In this document: positions 13,214 through 27,179 of the stretch, one piece after another | How the letters are laid out: every line of letters starts with the position of its first letter | Position numbering within the stretch: position 1 is the stretch's first letter | NCBI RefSeq assembly: GCF_017654505.1 | Contig: NC_054547.1 | Coordinates: 28,169,475-28,233,474, forward strand | DNA: 64,000 nucleotides | Origin: Polyodon spathula | Lineage: Eukaryota; Chordata; Actinopteri; Acipenseriformes; Polyodontidae | Reading direction: 5' to 3' | The notes under the pieces: generated by a model | What the model was told of the DNA's origin: nothing | The model's database searches: none | What the model saw: only the letters and a program-made list of their open reading frames with translations | Translations under genes and position numbers: made by a program

Positions 13214-14440
13214 TTCTGCTGTATATTATGCATTTCTGGTATGATGTTCCTGTACTATGGTTTGTTTATTTTTTGTTGTGTTTCCTTTGCTCTTTGGTGC
13301 ACTGTATAATGAGATATTGTGCAGGCTCTTGCAACAATGAAACTATTTATTGCAGATACATGACAGAGTGGCTCTTATTTTACTGTTGTTGTTTTGATGA
13401 CAATATATCATTACTTGGTTTCAAATAAATAGTTCACAAAAAGTGTATATTTTACTAAAAGCACACACCAAGTTTACTCTCATCATTGGTATCTAATAGC
13501 AAGGGTTTCAAATCAGCACTTCTTAGGTCATTTTATATTTATACATTTGTCCTTTATATCATTTCCTTTTCCTTAAATTGATTGTAACTAGCAAAATAAT
13601 TATTGCATTATCTAGCTATGTCTCTAATATGTAGTTTACTATAATCAATGTTTCTATCAAAATTGCAGCTCTATAGTATATCACAATTGGAAATGCACAA
13701 CATTTTTTTTGTTAGCTACATCACAATTTTAATTGTTTAGAGAAAACTAATTACTGTCTTCTGTGCTGAACCTATACTTATAATATATTTTCAACAAAAT
13801 TTTAGATTGCTCACACACTGTACCCTGGGTCATGAATCAACTATGGAATGAAATCAGGTACCCCTTCAAACATTCATTGAGACTCTAGAACACAGCTTGA
13901 GAAAACAGATGAACATCACGTCCTTGAGATTCGTTGCTATAACACTTCATTCTTTTCGCCATCCTGCTGCTCTTTAGTTTTTACTGTCTACACAGTCTCA
14001 GCATAGTTGTTATGTAAGCAATGAGTCTGTCCTAAACATTGAATGGTGTGAGGTTATGCTTTAGTAGGTTCAGTGAACTCACAACAAAGTTCAATACTCA
14101 CAATAATGTAGTAATTAGCTTGTGTCTAATGCTATATAGTAATGTATGGGTGCACTGGGAGTTCCTCATTTTTGAGCACCATAATTTGAGTGAACTATAA
14201 TTTTATAATATCACAGTATTTAATTGCATCGCAGCAGGTCCCAGAGGGAAAATGTTCTGGTCATCAATGTCTCTTGCACTTCTCTGATTGCAAGAGACAT
14301 TAAAAAAGAACACAAAATAGAAATACTTGGAATGTAAGCCACTTTCTGAAATATTTAACGTGTATTCCACAATATTCAGAAAAAAAGCTGAATAAAAGCC
14401 AGTCGATTCCAGGGTGCCAAGTGCCGTATTGGGATGCCAA

Positions 14441-14587
14441 GCAAACCATTCTTTTAATCAGGTTTCTCCATCTGTTTCTGTCCTGTGTCATTGTTCTTGC
14501 TTCACTTAAAGTGATGCCAGGTGTCTGAAGTTTTTTTGCCGATAGCTCAGTCTCAAGTGGGCAGTCGCATTTTCTTCTGCCCTCTGG
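14441..14587 (-). mobile_element. Non-LTR retrotransposon (LINE) fragment, C-terminal end of the polymerase ORF
   Basis: The minus-strand frame reads EGRRKCDCPLETELSAK followed by ARTMTQDRNRWRNLI. The layout is a basic G(K/R)RRRGRP-like stretch, a spacer of about 25 residues, then EA..(L/M)(A/T)QDR..WR.L(I/V). This is the conserved extreme C-terminus of many animal LINE reverse transcriptases. The frame stays open further both ways (14300-14674), but only this part is recognisable. The fragment is 5'-truncated and inactive. I cannot assign a clade. Confidence 0.5.
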
Positions 14588-15524
14588 ATAATATTGCACA
14601 TGGAGTTTCTGTCTTTGTGTAGCACATGTCCAAGCTAATTCCAATGTCTTAGTATAACTGTTTCCACCACACACTTTGCATTACACTGTTGGAGCAGCTG
14701 CTCAGTGCTGAATTTCACTGGCACATGATAGACAGTATTTTTAAACCATGTTTGTCTCTATTGTGATAAAGCTGAAGGACACAGTCTATTATAATGTGCA
14801 TAATAATAATTGAGAAATATTCCAGTAAATTGAGGAATATACATTTGAAATTTGATAGAAATATTGTAGTAGCATTTAAAACATTTTAGTATCTCTCTCT
14901 TGTCTTTGTCTCAAGTGTGAAGCTATTCTGTTGCTGCTCAAGTCCTGAAATATGTTTGAAATGTGCCTCTCGTTTCTCCAGTAGCAGAAAAAAGCAACAT
15001 TTGCAGCATACATCGATTTAAATGAGAAGAAATTGAGATTGTCAAGCAGCTCTGAAAAGTGAGAGATCGAGATGAGAAGCACAATTTCTTAATGGGATTG
15101 TTCATATCAGGAAAACACTTCCCTATCTAAATAAAGTAGGATGCCTAGCTAAACATACCACCGCAGACATACAGAATCTCTCTTCTGAAATTCAAACTTG
15201 TGATAGAACAACACCATAGAACCAATGTGGGGTTGTAGAAGTTTAATTATATATACAGATACAGAATCCAGTAAAAAATAGAAAGAAAAAAAGCATATTA
15301 AAATGCTTAATTCCAATTAATTAGCTTACTGTTTTATTTTAATCACTTTTAATGGGGTTACAGTTTCACTTTTTCAATTTAAAAGCAGGTGTCAGAGCTA
15401 ATAGATCTGTTTCTATGCACAATTCTATGTACAATAAAAAAAGAACTAAAGGTAAACCAACACAATAATGAATCTCCTGCCAGCGGCTGATTGGTTAATA
15501 ATACTGACAGCAGCAGAAGACCTA

Positions 15525-15625
15525 TAATTACCTCTCGACCACAGAGCTGCTCATTAGTTGAATAGAAAGACATGGGCTGGATGCGAACCGAACATCATAC
15601 AAGATAAATGTCTTACCATTCAACA
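15525..15625 (+). repeat. Partial copy of the SINE body found at 2786-3270
   Basis: Shares TTGAATRGAAAGRCA, GGGCTGGA and a terminal TTACCATTCAAC with the two bodies at 2786-2975 and 3061-3270. No tRNA head is visible. Confidence 0.5.
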
Positions 15626-15864
15626 CAGTATTTTATTATTATCATAATAACATATGAATGTCATAATAATGATCATTCATTACAACATGTCAAAACTATA
15701 AAACAACAATCAGGCAGTGGATAGTTGCAGCTGCCCGTCAACTTCCAATATGTTAGCTTTCCTTGGGTCACTTCAATCAGCACCGTGCTGGAGCTCCTGC
15801 AGAACACTAGCCATTCTCTTTGGCTTTCACTGGGCTGACACCAGCCTAGCAAGTGGACTTATTA

Positions 15865-15900
15865 ATTGATTGATTAATTGATTGATTGATTGATTGATTG
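15865..15900. repeat. (TTGA)n microsatellite
   Basis: About nine tetranucleotide units with one TTAA interruption. Confidence 0.9.
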
Positions 15901-16575
15901 ACAAGGAGTCAACAGTCATCTCACCTGGGTGAATGTGGCTGACACAGACTGACACTATTTACATAGATACAACTCGTTCTGTAAAGTTGTAAAGCTGAGA
16001 ATTGTAAATCTTATTCTTGTTCGTATTCTTATTTTATATTTCAGAGTTGTAGGGTCAAGAATAGTAAATACCAATTGATATCCGTAACTAAAAACACTCA
16101 ATTGTGCTAAATTTAGAAATAATAAAACAAACTAAATCAATCCTATGTGCCCTCTATCTGTCCAATTATATCAATCAGAATACATTTCAGGTAAGTAAAC
16201 GGTCATATGAAAAACATTCCACTGGCACAAAATTGAGAGCCACATATTGTAACGTGTAATTTGTTGTTGTCTATGGAGTAGTTTTGTTATTAAAATGAAT
16301 TGCTTTCACAATTTTCTGGTAAGCATTTCCAAATTTGCTGCAACAAAACACGAGGATGGAAGGTGCCCACTTGAAGACCCACTCATTATCACTATTAAAC
16401 ATTAAAAGTAGTCTTACTTGACCAACGAGCTTTTGTGCTTTGTTTAGTTTTTCCTTTGTGTTTGGGTGTATCACAACACAGATTAGTGTGTGTTGTACCT
16501 TAATGGGAAAGCTTTGTAATTAGACAAAATCCAATTTATTATAACAGTGTGTTTTTTTTTCTTTCTTCACCAGTA

Positions 16576-18124
<1,549 letters not shown>

Positions 18125-18126
18125 TA

Positions 18127-20443
18127 CATCACATGCTGTCTCAGGAGAACTGTGAGAAGTAATGAGTGTGAAGGAGTCATTTATAATTTTTCTCACAGAC
18201 CAATTCAATCTGACGAGCATAGAATGTGCTACAATTCAAAGTCACAGTTTTCAGACTCTGCCATCACACCTCTTTGTTTGTTAAGATTTGTGCTTACAGA
18301 CAAGCTTGAGGGGGGCTTTTATCTCTCAAGCACAAAAAAAGCATGAGGTCATCTGTTCTCTGGTCTTCTGATCAGACCTGTATGACTTGCATTGCCACGA
18401 TATCAACTATTGGGTTTTAAACGCAAGTACAAAGTGTATCATTTCTTCCAGACATCAATAATAAAAATCTAGTGACTTAGGGAGGTATTTTCAAATCTTG
18501 GTCATTTGAGTTTGAGTAATTGTAACTGTTTCAATTTTAGGCATAAATACATATGCTTTCTATCTGTAGTTCAGCTTTAAACAGAAACCATCTCCTGCAA
18601 ATCACCAGGATTAGAGAAGACCTTGTGATTTTCTTCAACATGCCATGCTCATAAACCATTATTTCAATCAATTATGTCCTAACTGACAATGATTTATGAC
18701 TTAAAAACTTGTGCAAACCTGTCGTTTTATGATGTTAACTGCTAAGTGGTTTGACTGTGCAGTACTAATAGCATAGGAGCCTTGTCTAAATTGAATTCAC
18801 TTGGCTTTGGTTTCATAAAGGGGTTGTTGAAGGCTTGTCATGATGGATCCCACATGGTTGGGTAGGACTGTCTGTCAGAGTGTGTTGCAGTTTGATGTTA
18901 ATCAAGGGGGTAGATTTTAGGGTAGTGTCTAAACTCTGAGCAGCTCAGGGATTAGGGATAGTTAAGAGCTGGACGTAGCCAGCGGGGAAGTGTGACTAGG
19001 TAATTCTGCCTGCACAGTGAGACCTACAGGAAAACTCACAAGTATGTGACAAAACACATTCTGTTCTGTTTGAATCAAAATGTTTTAAAGCAAATGAAAT
19101 GTACATGAGATGCACAACATCAGTCTTAAAAAGTATATAATAGTTTTTTTGAGTGTGCAACCAGTTCCGACTCCACAAATATCAACAATTAAGAGAGGTA
19201 GTCACCTTATATTGGCCTGATATTTGATGTGCACAAATGCATTCATGATTTTATCCCATATTCTAATATATAGAAAAATATAACTAAAAATAGTCAGTGT
19301 GCCATATTAGTAATAAATCTTGTGTTCAGAGGTGGTTTACTGTAAGTCAGTATCTGTTGACAAATGCTGAGTGCCTTATAAACCGTGATAGACCTTCAGA
19401 GTGAATCAGCACAAATAATCAATAAACAGATGGTGCTCCTCTTGGCTGCAAATGGTCTCATTTGCCACAGATTTAAAAAAAAAGATTATTCCTACTTAAT
19501 GATGGCAAAGCTTTACAGTTGCATAAAGAAGAGTCTACTTTCTCCTTTTTATAACTATTTGTCCAAGGAATGATGCAGCCTGCTTAATTGTTTGCAGTAC
19601 AAGAAAACTGTCTCCTACAGATTAGTAATGAAAGAGGTGAGGTAATGTAGAAGACAGAAATTGTTAGAATTAAAAAGAATCTGTTAGACAACAAATCTGT
19701 CAATCAGACGTAGGTTGTGAATTACGACATTTTGTTAATGAACTGAGCATCAGTTACAGAGCATAACTTTATAAATATATCATTCCTATCAAGCCTCAAG
19801 TGTTTCAATCTGTGACATTGCCGTATTGTAGTCCTACACCACCCCAAACAGCACTCTGGCATCAATGACCGTATCATTCCAAGGGTGTACAGTTTTACAT
19901 GGAGGTCTATGTGCAATCTCTCAGCATTGAGTTAATTTGCAATTTATAACTCATCTGAGTGGCATACATTTCTCACACATGGTTGCGGTTTGTAGACACT
20001 ACAATGTGAAAGCAATCATGTAAAAAGTCACTATCTACTCTAAGTGCCATTCTTTTGTAAATAGTATTCATATGCTGTAACTTTTAACAAGGGGAACTGC
20101 ACCGATATAATACAGTGAATGTTGTGACCACCTCTCCTCCCACATTGATAATGTCATCAGGACACTCCCCTTTCTGTCATCACTTAAAAATATACTGTAT
20201 ATTTTTTAATCAGTATTTTAACAACTGTATATTGGCAGGGAATAGTAAGTTTGAATCCGGTGTATTATTATTATTATTAATATTATTATTATTATTTGAA
20301 TAAATATAGCATCCCGCGGGAATAGGTGACCGCTGATTGTTACAAATCACAGTACAAAGTATCGCATAGCGTAATATTTTATATATTTGCTAGGGTTGCC
20401 ATCTAGGGCTGGGTTAAATTTACTGTGTTGATCTTTTTTTATA

Positions 20444-20491
<48 letters not shown>

Positions 20492-20896
20492 TGTAGTAGT
20501 AGTAGTTATTTGTATCATATTAATAACATGGATGTGAACATTTGTATTACATTAAGTATTTCATATGCAATAGTAAGCAGTGTACATTTTAAAATAAACT
20601 ATGACGGACCAGAGGTGAGAGGTGAGAGGCCCTGCCTTAGACATTGCATACCATCTGGAAAGTCTCACTCTTTGGTCAGGAAATCTCAATCTTAGTCAAC
20701 CCGTGGCATCTCTGCTCATGACTAGCAAGCCTATTGACTATGCCTGCTTCTGATAAAGTAAAATACATATCTATTTCATTTTACTATGTATATTCCTATT
20801 GTGACAATATATACATTACATCATTTGTTTTGTACTTATATATTTGTAGATAAAATAACATTCAACTTTTATTAAATGGAGTAAATAACTGTGTAA

Positions 20897-20900
<4 letters not shown>
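18127..20900. other. Intergenic, nothing recognised apart from TTA microsatellites
   Basis: No exon-like segment or transposon ends found. (TTA)n tracts lie at 20263-20296 and 20442-20491; the second changes to TAG units. Confidence 0.6.

Positions 20901-20961
<61 letters not shown>
20901..20961. repeat. (TA)n microsatellite at the SINE tail
   Basis: About 30 TA units directly abutting the 3' end of the minus-strand SINE, so probably grown from its tail. Confidence 0.95.
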
Positions 20962-20962
<1 letters not shown>

Positions 20963-20963
<1 letters not shown>

Positions 20964-21350
20964 GTAGTCGCCAATTGATTTTACCCCATTTTTTTCTCCC
21001 AATTTGAAATGTCCAATTGTATTTTTAAGCTCAGCTCACCGCTACCACCCATGTGCTGACTCGGGAGTGACAAAGACAAACACACCCTGTCCTCCAAAGC
21101 ATGTGCCATCAGCCGATGCTACAGCATCAGAGGACAATACAGCTTTGGGCAGCTTACAGGCAGTCTACAGGGGTCGCTGGTGTACAGTGAGCCAAGGACC
21201 TCCTGGCCAACCTAAACCCTCCCCTGCCCCAGGCGGCACTCGGCTAATTGTGCACCGCCCCCTGGACTTGAACCAGTGACCTCCAGGCTATAATGTGCAT
21301 CCTGTACTCCACGTGGAGCACCTTTACCGGATGCACCTCTCGGGAGCCCT
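20963..21350 (-). repeat. tRNA-derived SINE (minus strand) with (TA)n at its 3' end
   Basis: Read on the minus strand it begins at 21350 with AGGGCTCCCGAGAGGTGCAT. An A-box-like GGTGCATCCGGTAAAGG and a B box GGTTCAAGTCC follow at tRNA-like spacing, then a long body with GGTGTGTTTGTCTTTG and GGTGGTAGCGGTGAGC. It finishes in an AT-rich tail that runs straight into a (TA)n tract (20901-20961). The 'GGGCTCCCGAG...GTGGAGT' head matches, from memory, a SINE abundant in sturgeon and paddlefish sequences; that attribution needs a repeat-library check. Scattered mismatches within the copy suggest it is not young. Confidence 0.75.
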
Positions 21351-21639
21351 GTAAATTCAGTTTTAAAATGAATGGCTTAAGTGGCCCTATTTACAAATCT
21401 TCAAGGAATATTTAGTTAAGGATTGATTTTTTTTTAAAGGCCAATTTCATAAAAGAAGATATTTGTTATTTTATTTGCACATATACAATGTAAATAAAGC
21501 TGTACAAAACTCTTGAGAGTGATGTGTGTACATTTGTTTGTCCACCATTCAAAAGAACTGCACTGACTTCCTTCAGTTCCTCCCTGTTTTCAACCTAAAA
21601 ACAATCATAAGTATTACGTTTTGACAAGGTCTATTGAAA

Positions 21640-22060
21640 TCCTGATTGCCAGAAACTCAAAAGTTGCATAGTAAAATAGTGAATGGAATTGTATTTCTGT
21701 GTCATTTCTGTGGTTGTCATTTCTGTGGTTGTCATGCTGATGCACTAGGGAGACCGCACTGTGGTTGATCCCTGGTGCCAGCATCGCAGCTATTGTGTGT
21801 GCTGATGCGCTGGGGAGGCAAAATAAGCTGATTCCTGGAGCCAGCATTACACTTCAGCCATTAACACCAGGCAGAAGGATATCTACATCAACAGATGGAA
21901 AGAAATGCAAATGGATAGAGATGCAGATGGATCACATTAGTTTACTGGAAAGCTACGTCTTAGTTGGTGCTTATCTTGGCGAGAGCCGAGATCAAATCAG
22001 CATTAAGTTTCAACATCTACTCTCATGTAATGGAAATCTATATTGTATTGTATTGATTAT
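21640..22060 (+). repeat. Probable dispersed repeat with an internal duplication
   Basis: Two related segments of about 55 bp follow each other: GATGCACTAGGGAGACC...CCTGGTGCCAGCAT (about 21738-21784) and GATGCGCTGGGGAGGC...CCTGGAGCCAGCAT (about 21803-21847). They are preceded by a doubled TCATTTCTGTGGTTG. A purine-rich stretch follows (GGCAGAAGGATATC, then GATGGAAAGAAATGC). No coding match recognised; I could not name the family. Confidence 0.4.
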
Positions 22061-22329
22061 AACTTCATGTTCATTAATTAATTTATTTATTTATTAATTG
22101 AATTCTACTGTTGCTTAATTAAGTTAGTATTTCTTCTGGAATATGTCAAAATGATCTAACTTCATTGTTGCTTATAAATACCTTATGAAATTAATTTAAG
22201 TCCAAAAGAAATAATTATGAAACAACCAATTTAAAAGTTACCACAATATTTTTGCATGGTATTTTTGCAGTTTTCCCATGCTTTTCCCATGGTTGCACTA
22301 TGTATCTACCATAGTTTATCCTGGTTTGC

Positions 22330-22440
22330 CAGGTTTATTAATATGCTTTACCATACCTCGCTATTCTTTACTATGCTTTCACTATGCTTTATTACACTTT
22401 GCTGTGCTTTTACTATGGTAAGTTTATACAGGAAGTCTGC
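22330..22440 (+). repeat. ATGCTTT-rich dispersed repeat (copy 1)
   Basis: Shares the 20-mer GCTTTATTACACTTTGCTGT and the surrounding CTATGCTTT/ACCAT periodicity with the minus strand at about 46650-46715. It is made of short variants of TACTATGCTTTC. Confidence 0.6.
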
Positions 22441-23728
22441 AAACTATACGGCTGGTTTACCAGTAATGCAAAGCCACACCGGTGGTCAGTACTGGGTGTG
22501 TCCCTCATTTTGTGAGCCCTGTATGTCACTGTGAGGTCATGGATAGGACTAAGAGGAATGGCATTTCACTCCTCCTGTGTGCAAGCCTCAGAAAACTGAG
22601 TGTGCAGAGGTCAGGAGATCAGGCGGGTCATGGCAGGTGAAGCTGTGCAATGCCTTGCTGGAATCAGATCTCTGCTGCTGCAGGTAGCTGGACAGGCTTC
22701 GCCTTTGTGGCCACAATGGATTTTAACTGTCTCTGCTCCTTGACCATGGCTGTTATGGCTTGAAAATGCTTGGTTAACTTCTGGTATTGATAGAGTAGGA
22801 ACATGCTCCTGTTAGGCTACAGTAGTGTTGCAGAAATCAAATAGAATCACAGCTTTTATCTGTGATGCTTGACCGAAACTCACAAGGTGCATCTACTTAC
22901 AATATGTGTACAAGTGACAGTGTTATAACCAATCAAAATGTACTGCTTAACAGGTTTTTTATTATTATTATTATTATTCAGTACAGTCGCTCATCAATGA
23001 TTTGTATTGTAATTAGTAGCTTTTTTGTATATGTGCACTACAACTGCTGAACAGAGTTGATACATTAGATTGCCTATCCAGGCTTCAATTTGATTCCCTT
23101 AACATCCAAAAATTTTGACGCTGGTGTCCACAATAAAGCAGCAATAGAAAAATGTTTCCAACTGATCTCCTGCTTTTGTGGAGATTAGTGAATATGCTTT
23201 TCCACTGCCTAAAGCTACTGTGCTCAGAGGAGTTTTTGAGCTGTTCCCTATAATGAACAGTACTTTTTCCTGCCGGCAGGGAACCTGTGTTTCGTTAGAA
23301 ACCTGTTGGAAACTGGAAATTACTTGTCACTGAGGGGTCAGAATTTTATGATCTTTGGCCCTGTACGGTCCCTCAACCTGTCCCTGAGAATGCTTACTAA
23401 CCATTCTCGTTGAGACTTGAATTAACCTGCCTGCAGTGGGAGGGTAAGGCAATTGTTGGAACAGCATGCTCAGTGAGAACTTGGTTCATGGTCGTGGAAA
23501 CACAGCTTTACGTTTTAGTTTTATGGAGGTTAAGGTGTTTTATATGCTGCAGGCTATCTTCACGTGGATTATGCTGAACTCCTAAAAGGCACTGCAGAAG
23601 CAGGATACATAATTATCTTATGCTGATCCACAAATTCATAAGGGTTTTAACGTAATATAGTTTTACAAAAATATACAGTACTTTGCACGTGGCCCCAGGG
23701 GGCACAGTCTTTATGATACAATCCACCT
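22441..23728. other. Intergenic region 3' of CLDN11
   Basis: No exon seen. The part next to the CLDN11 stop (about 23680-23728) resembles the sequence after the stop of the second copy at 28770-28815 (shared CCCAGG..GCACAGTCTTT), so it is 3' UTR. The nearest clear minus-strand AATAAA is about 770 bp beyond the stop, in a TTATT tract near 22957. Confidence 0.5.
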
Positions 23729-25902
23729 TCACACATGGGCATTCTTGGCGTGGTTTGGAGAGGCTGATGGGACCGCTCTTTGCTTGGAATAGTAGTAGCG
23801 GTTCTCATTGTACTCAGGAGAGTCTCCCGCACAGCAGCTGATCATAGAGCCCCCGAACAGGCAGAGAGCTGCGCCGATCCAGCCTGCGTACAGCGAGTAA
23901 CCGAAAGTCACCAAGCCTGATTCACGGTGCGATGCGATCGGGAACCAGACAGTGGGTATAATGCTGCAGATAGCTGGAAGAAAATAAATAACAGTTTTTT
24001 TTAACACCTGGATCTGATACTTTTAAAACACCAGCCACCTCTTAAAGAAGTAATAACAAATATTTGTAAAATAAAAGTTAATGTTTGATTAGCATAACAA
24101 CATGTTCATAAGTATGTTGTAGATAATTTAGTTTTACAGACATTTTTTAGGGGGGGGGGTGCCATTAAGTAAATGTTTTGTAGTGCAACAGTACTAATCA
24201 TAGGTAAGAAATGTACAATTAATCGTTTATTCATATTTTCATTTAAAGAATATATACTTTTTATTTTTATTCTTAACAATGGAAATTAAAATGTGGATAT
24301 TGTGCCGGTAGGTCATTTAAAACAACGATGGAGTCTACAGCATTAAAACCAGTACAGTAAATTATAAATGTGTTTTTTGGTTTGTTTGTTTTTTTTTTGT
24401 TGTTGTTGTTGTTGTTTTTTTCTGTAGTGTAGCTGCTAAAACTGAGTCTGAGACCTTACCTATCAGTAGAATGAGAACTCCTCCCACCACAGAACGTTTG
24501 TGTTTAATGGATTCTGGCTCGCTGCCCAGATTGATACACGGAAGAGACAACATAACGAGGAGAATGGCAGGCAGTCCCAGGATAGAGGCTGTGATCATCA
24601 GGGCTCGAGACGTCTGGATGTAGGCTGGAAAACATTTGAGAATAAGCTGTATTCTCACTTTTACAAACAACGTATTTTACTAACACAGTCCGTGCAAAAA
24701 TGTAAGAACATGTTGCAGGTGTTGATACCGTGAAAATGCCGTCCATCACCCACACCCACTGCATGTAGAATAAAATAAATGTGCATGATTCATCACAGCC
24801 ATGTCATTTTCATAATCCTGCAATATGCCTAGACAAGAACTGGATAATAATGTTTTAAAACGTTTATAAATCGATTGTGAGGACAAAAACTTTGAACAGC
24901 AGTTTGCTTACTATTGACATTTTTTATTTGTAAAAATATCGTATGGACGTAAATATTTGTTTTTAAAGCGGTTTATTTGTGATAAGTCATTCTGTACTTC
25001 CCACATGTTCTTGAAAACCAGATGAGACGTTTCAAATCGATTGTAAACATGAAGGGTTACACATACATTTAAAAAAAAACATTAAATGCATCATTACCAA
25101 TTAGATTGGAATGTATATTTCAAACGAACAAGACGAATAATCGTATTAATAAATTACACAATTAAACGGGATTTTTAAGCAGATAATTAACCCTATAATG
25201 TCTAATTAATTAGCCAAATGTAATCTGTAAATGTAAAATGCATATGTCCTTTTATATTTGTTCGCTTTGTTGAGGGTTCCTAATGGTTAACACTGAAGTG
25301 ATACGATATTAATTTCTATGCAATTCGAAATTGGTACACAAAGTAAAACCAAATGTTAAAGAATTAAACAAAAATTTTACAGAATAAGTTACAAACACTG
25401 TCTACTGTTGTAAACTATACTTTAGACGCACACACAACAAATATGTACCAGTAAAATACGTTAACCAAGCTGTGCAATTATTCACATTAGTTATTCATGC
25501 TAAATACACGTCTAACAACAACAATTAAACAATATCCACGACACGCAGAAATGCACATTTTTTGTTCTTTTTAAAAACAGATTAAAAAAAAAAAAAAAAA
25601 AAAAAACATTTCTATTGTAGAATGGATCATGTTGCCAATTTGCAAGCAGCATGTAAAATTAAATATCTATTCCTACCTGGTAGTAAAAGTATATCGGTTA
25701 GCGTCCGGCAGTGGTACAAATCAATGGACAGCACACAGTCTTCCCAGAGACCTCTAGTCCCCAGCTCGTCCATTTTCTTGCAGGTGGTAATATCGAACCT
25801 ACAAGTCACGACCCACTCACTGGTGGCAGTCGCGATAATGATCCCAATCCATCCGAAACAGCTGAGCAAAAAACCTGACATCTGCAAACAGGTGGAAGCC
25901 AT
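23729..25902 (-). CDS. CLDN11: CLDN11, claudin-11 (oligodendrocyte-specific protein), complete
   Basis: Three exons on the minus strand: 25677-25902 (ATG at 25902), 24460-24624 and 23729-23973 (TGA). Splice sites are GT-AG; phases 1 and 1 join to a 211-residue protein (human 207). Residues 1-75 hold TM1 and the first extracellular loop, with the claudin signature GLW at 51-53 and the disulfide pair C56 and C65. Exon 2 carries TM2 (ASILGLPAILLVMLSLPC). Exon 3 carries TM3 and TM4 (GYSLYAGWIGAALCLFGG) and the tail ending HAKNAHV, a PDZ-binding type C-terminus. WVVTC, TCKKMDELG and RFYY/RYYY-type tail motifs are specific to claudin-11. Known role: tight-junction strands in CNS myelin and Sertoli cells. 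It is convergent with SLC7A14, as in human. The codon at the first junction gives Ala where mammals have Gly. Confidence 0.96.
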
Positions 25903-26119
25903 TGGAATACAAGTACAATTATCACCTTTAAAACGTTTCTCGATGCAAATAATAATTATTTGTTTTAAAAACTTTTAAATATGTGACTAAGTCTGAATGT
26001 GTGTAAATTAAAAAAAGACAAATGCATTCCAAACTTTCAAACCAGAAAGAGTAATCTGTAGTAACGACGAGTTCACGGGATCCAAAAGAAAAAAACATGA
26101 ACAGAATATTTCAACTGGG

Positions 26120-26215
26120 AATAAAACCTCACCGTTACCTTTAATAACCAATCGCTGAGGAAGAAAACAAACTCTGAAAAACTTCGAACCAATAGGATTG
26201 ATGGGAGGAGAACTG
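26120..26215 (-). promoter_or_regulatory. Candidate CLDN11 core promoter with two CCAAT boxes
   Basis: Two CCAAT motifs at 26148-26152 and 26189-26193 (plus strand, i.e. inverted relative to CLDN11) are spaced 41 bp apart, about 250-290 bp upstream of the CLDN11 start codon. Paired CCAAT boxes with spacing near four helical turns are common NF-Y arrangements. No convincing TATA box. Inference from motif and position only. Confidence 0.35.
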
Positions 26216-26404
26216 GGCATTGAACTGATAACTTTCCAGAATGAAATGCTGCTGTTTTTACATTGTGTGTGTGTGTATGTTGGGTTTGTTTGTTTTTTTG
26301 TGTTTTTTTTTTTTTTTAAATTTATGCAGGTAACCCCTGTAGCCTATAAGTAGCATTGATTAATCAACCCATATTGAAAAATATGGAGGGAAATGTTTTA
26401 ATTA

Positions 26405-26424
26405 GTGTGTGTGTGTGTGTGTGT

Positions 26425-26508
<84 letters not shown>
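26405..26508. repeat. (GT)n then (TA)n microsatellite
   Basis: About 11 GT units (26405-26426) followed by about 40 TA units (26429-26508), upstream of CLDN11. Confidence 0.95.
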
Positions 26509-26511
<3 letters not shown>

Positions 26512-26891
26512 GGCTATATTTGCATTCTGAGCCATTCGAAAAAAAGGCTTAATACTGCAGTAGTGACGTCAAAATGCTTATTCGTCGAAGATTATACTTG
26601 ACCTTTGACCCATATTTGATTCTTGTGCACCCCGAGACCACGACAACACCCACAATTCGTGGTTTTTAGGCATCTGTCTCTGAAGATTTACAGTCATCAT
26701 GAGAAAAATTTTACCCCATTGAAACACATTTTCCTTAAAAAAATACGTTATTTTTTGCAAGATGGGTCAAATTAAGTGGCAAGAACTTAAATTTTAAAAA
26801 AAAATTTTACAAAGTCTAAGAAATTATGACTCAATTAAATGGAATAAGAATTAAGTAATTTAACTTGAACTTTGAACTTTAACACTCAGTG

Positions 26892-26965
26892 TTTATATAT
26901 ATATATATATATAATATATATGTTATATCTAATATATATAATATATTATAGATATATATATATTT
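26892..26965. repeat. Imperfect TA-rich palindrome
   Basis: TATATA, ATAATATATA and TTATATCTAATATATA blocks that fold back on themselves; low complexity. Confidence 0.8.
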
Positions 26966-27179
26966 TATAAATATTTGGAAATAATAAGTTAAACTTTTAA
27001 ATACATAGAAATCTCTTATATGTTCAAAATGTATTGTATGTCCATGTGGGCAATGCTATGCAGATCTAATATATGATTGACATTTAGTTTTTTGTTTTGT
27101 TTTTTAAATGAAAACTATAAGAAATAAGTTCTACTACTACTCAAACCCTTTTTTCTGCATGTACACAAAAGGTTTATAT

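Larger units (their letters stand above)
9804..13429 (+). other. Probable SLC7A14 3' UTR and downstream region
   Basis: No coding exon follows the SLC7A14 stop. Canonical AATAAA hexamers occur at 11810-11815 and 13424-13429, the latter followed by a GT-rich stretch (AAAGTGTATATTTT), which makes it a good candidate cleavage site. The human gene also has a multi-kilobase 3' UTR, so a 3.6-kb UTR is reasonable. The stretch contains a (CA)n/(TA)n compound microsatellite at 12060-12142 and a long (TA)n at 13135-13210. The exact end is an inference and needs transcript data. Confidence 0.45.
13430..16575. other. Intergenic, mostly unique AT-rich sequence
   Basis: No gene found. It contains a LINE C-terminal scrap (14441-14587), a partial copy of the SINE body seen at 2786-3270 (about 15525-15625) and a (TTGA)n tract (15865-15900). 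Confidence 0.6.

Noticed and set aside
14300..14674. Independent 124-residue gene
   Set aside because: Its only recognisable part is the C-terminal end of a LINE polymerase.
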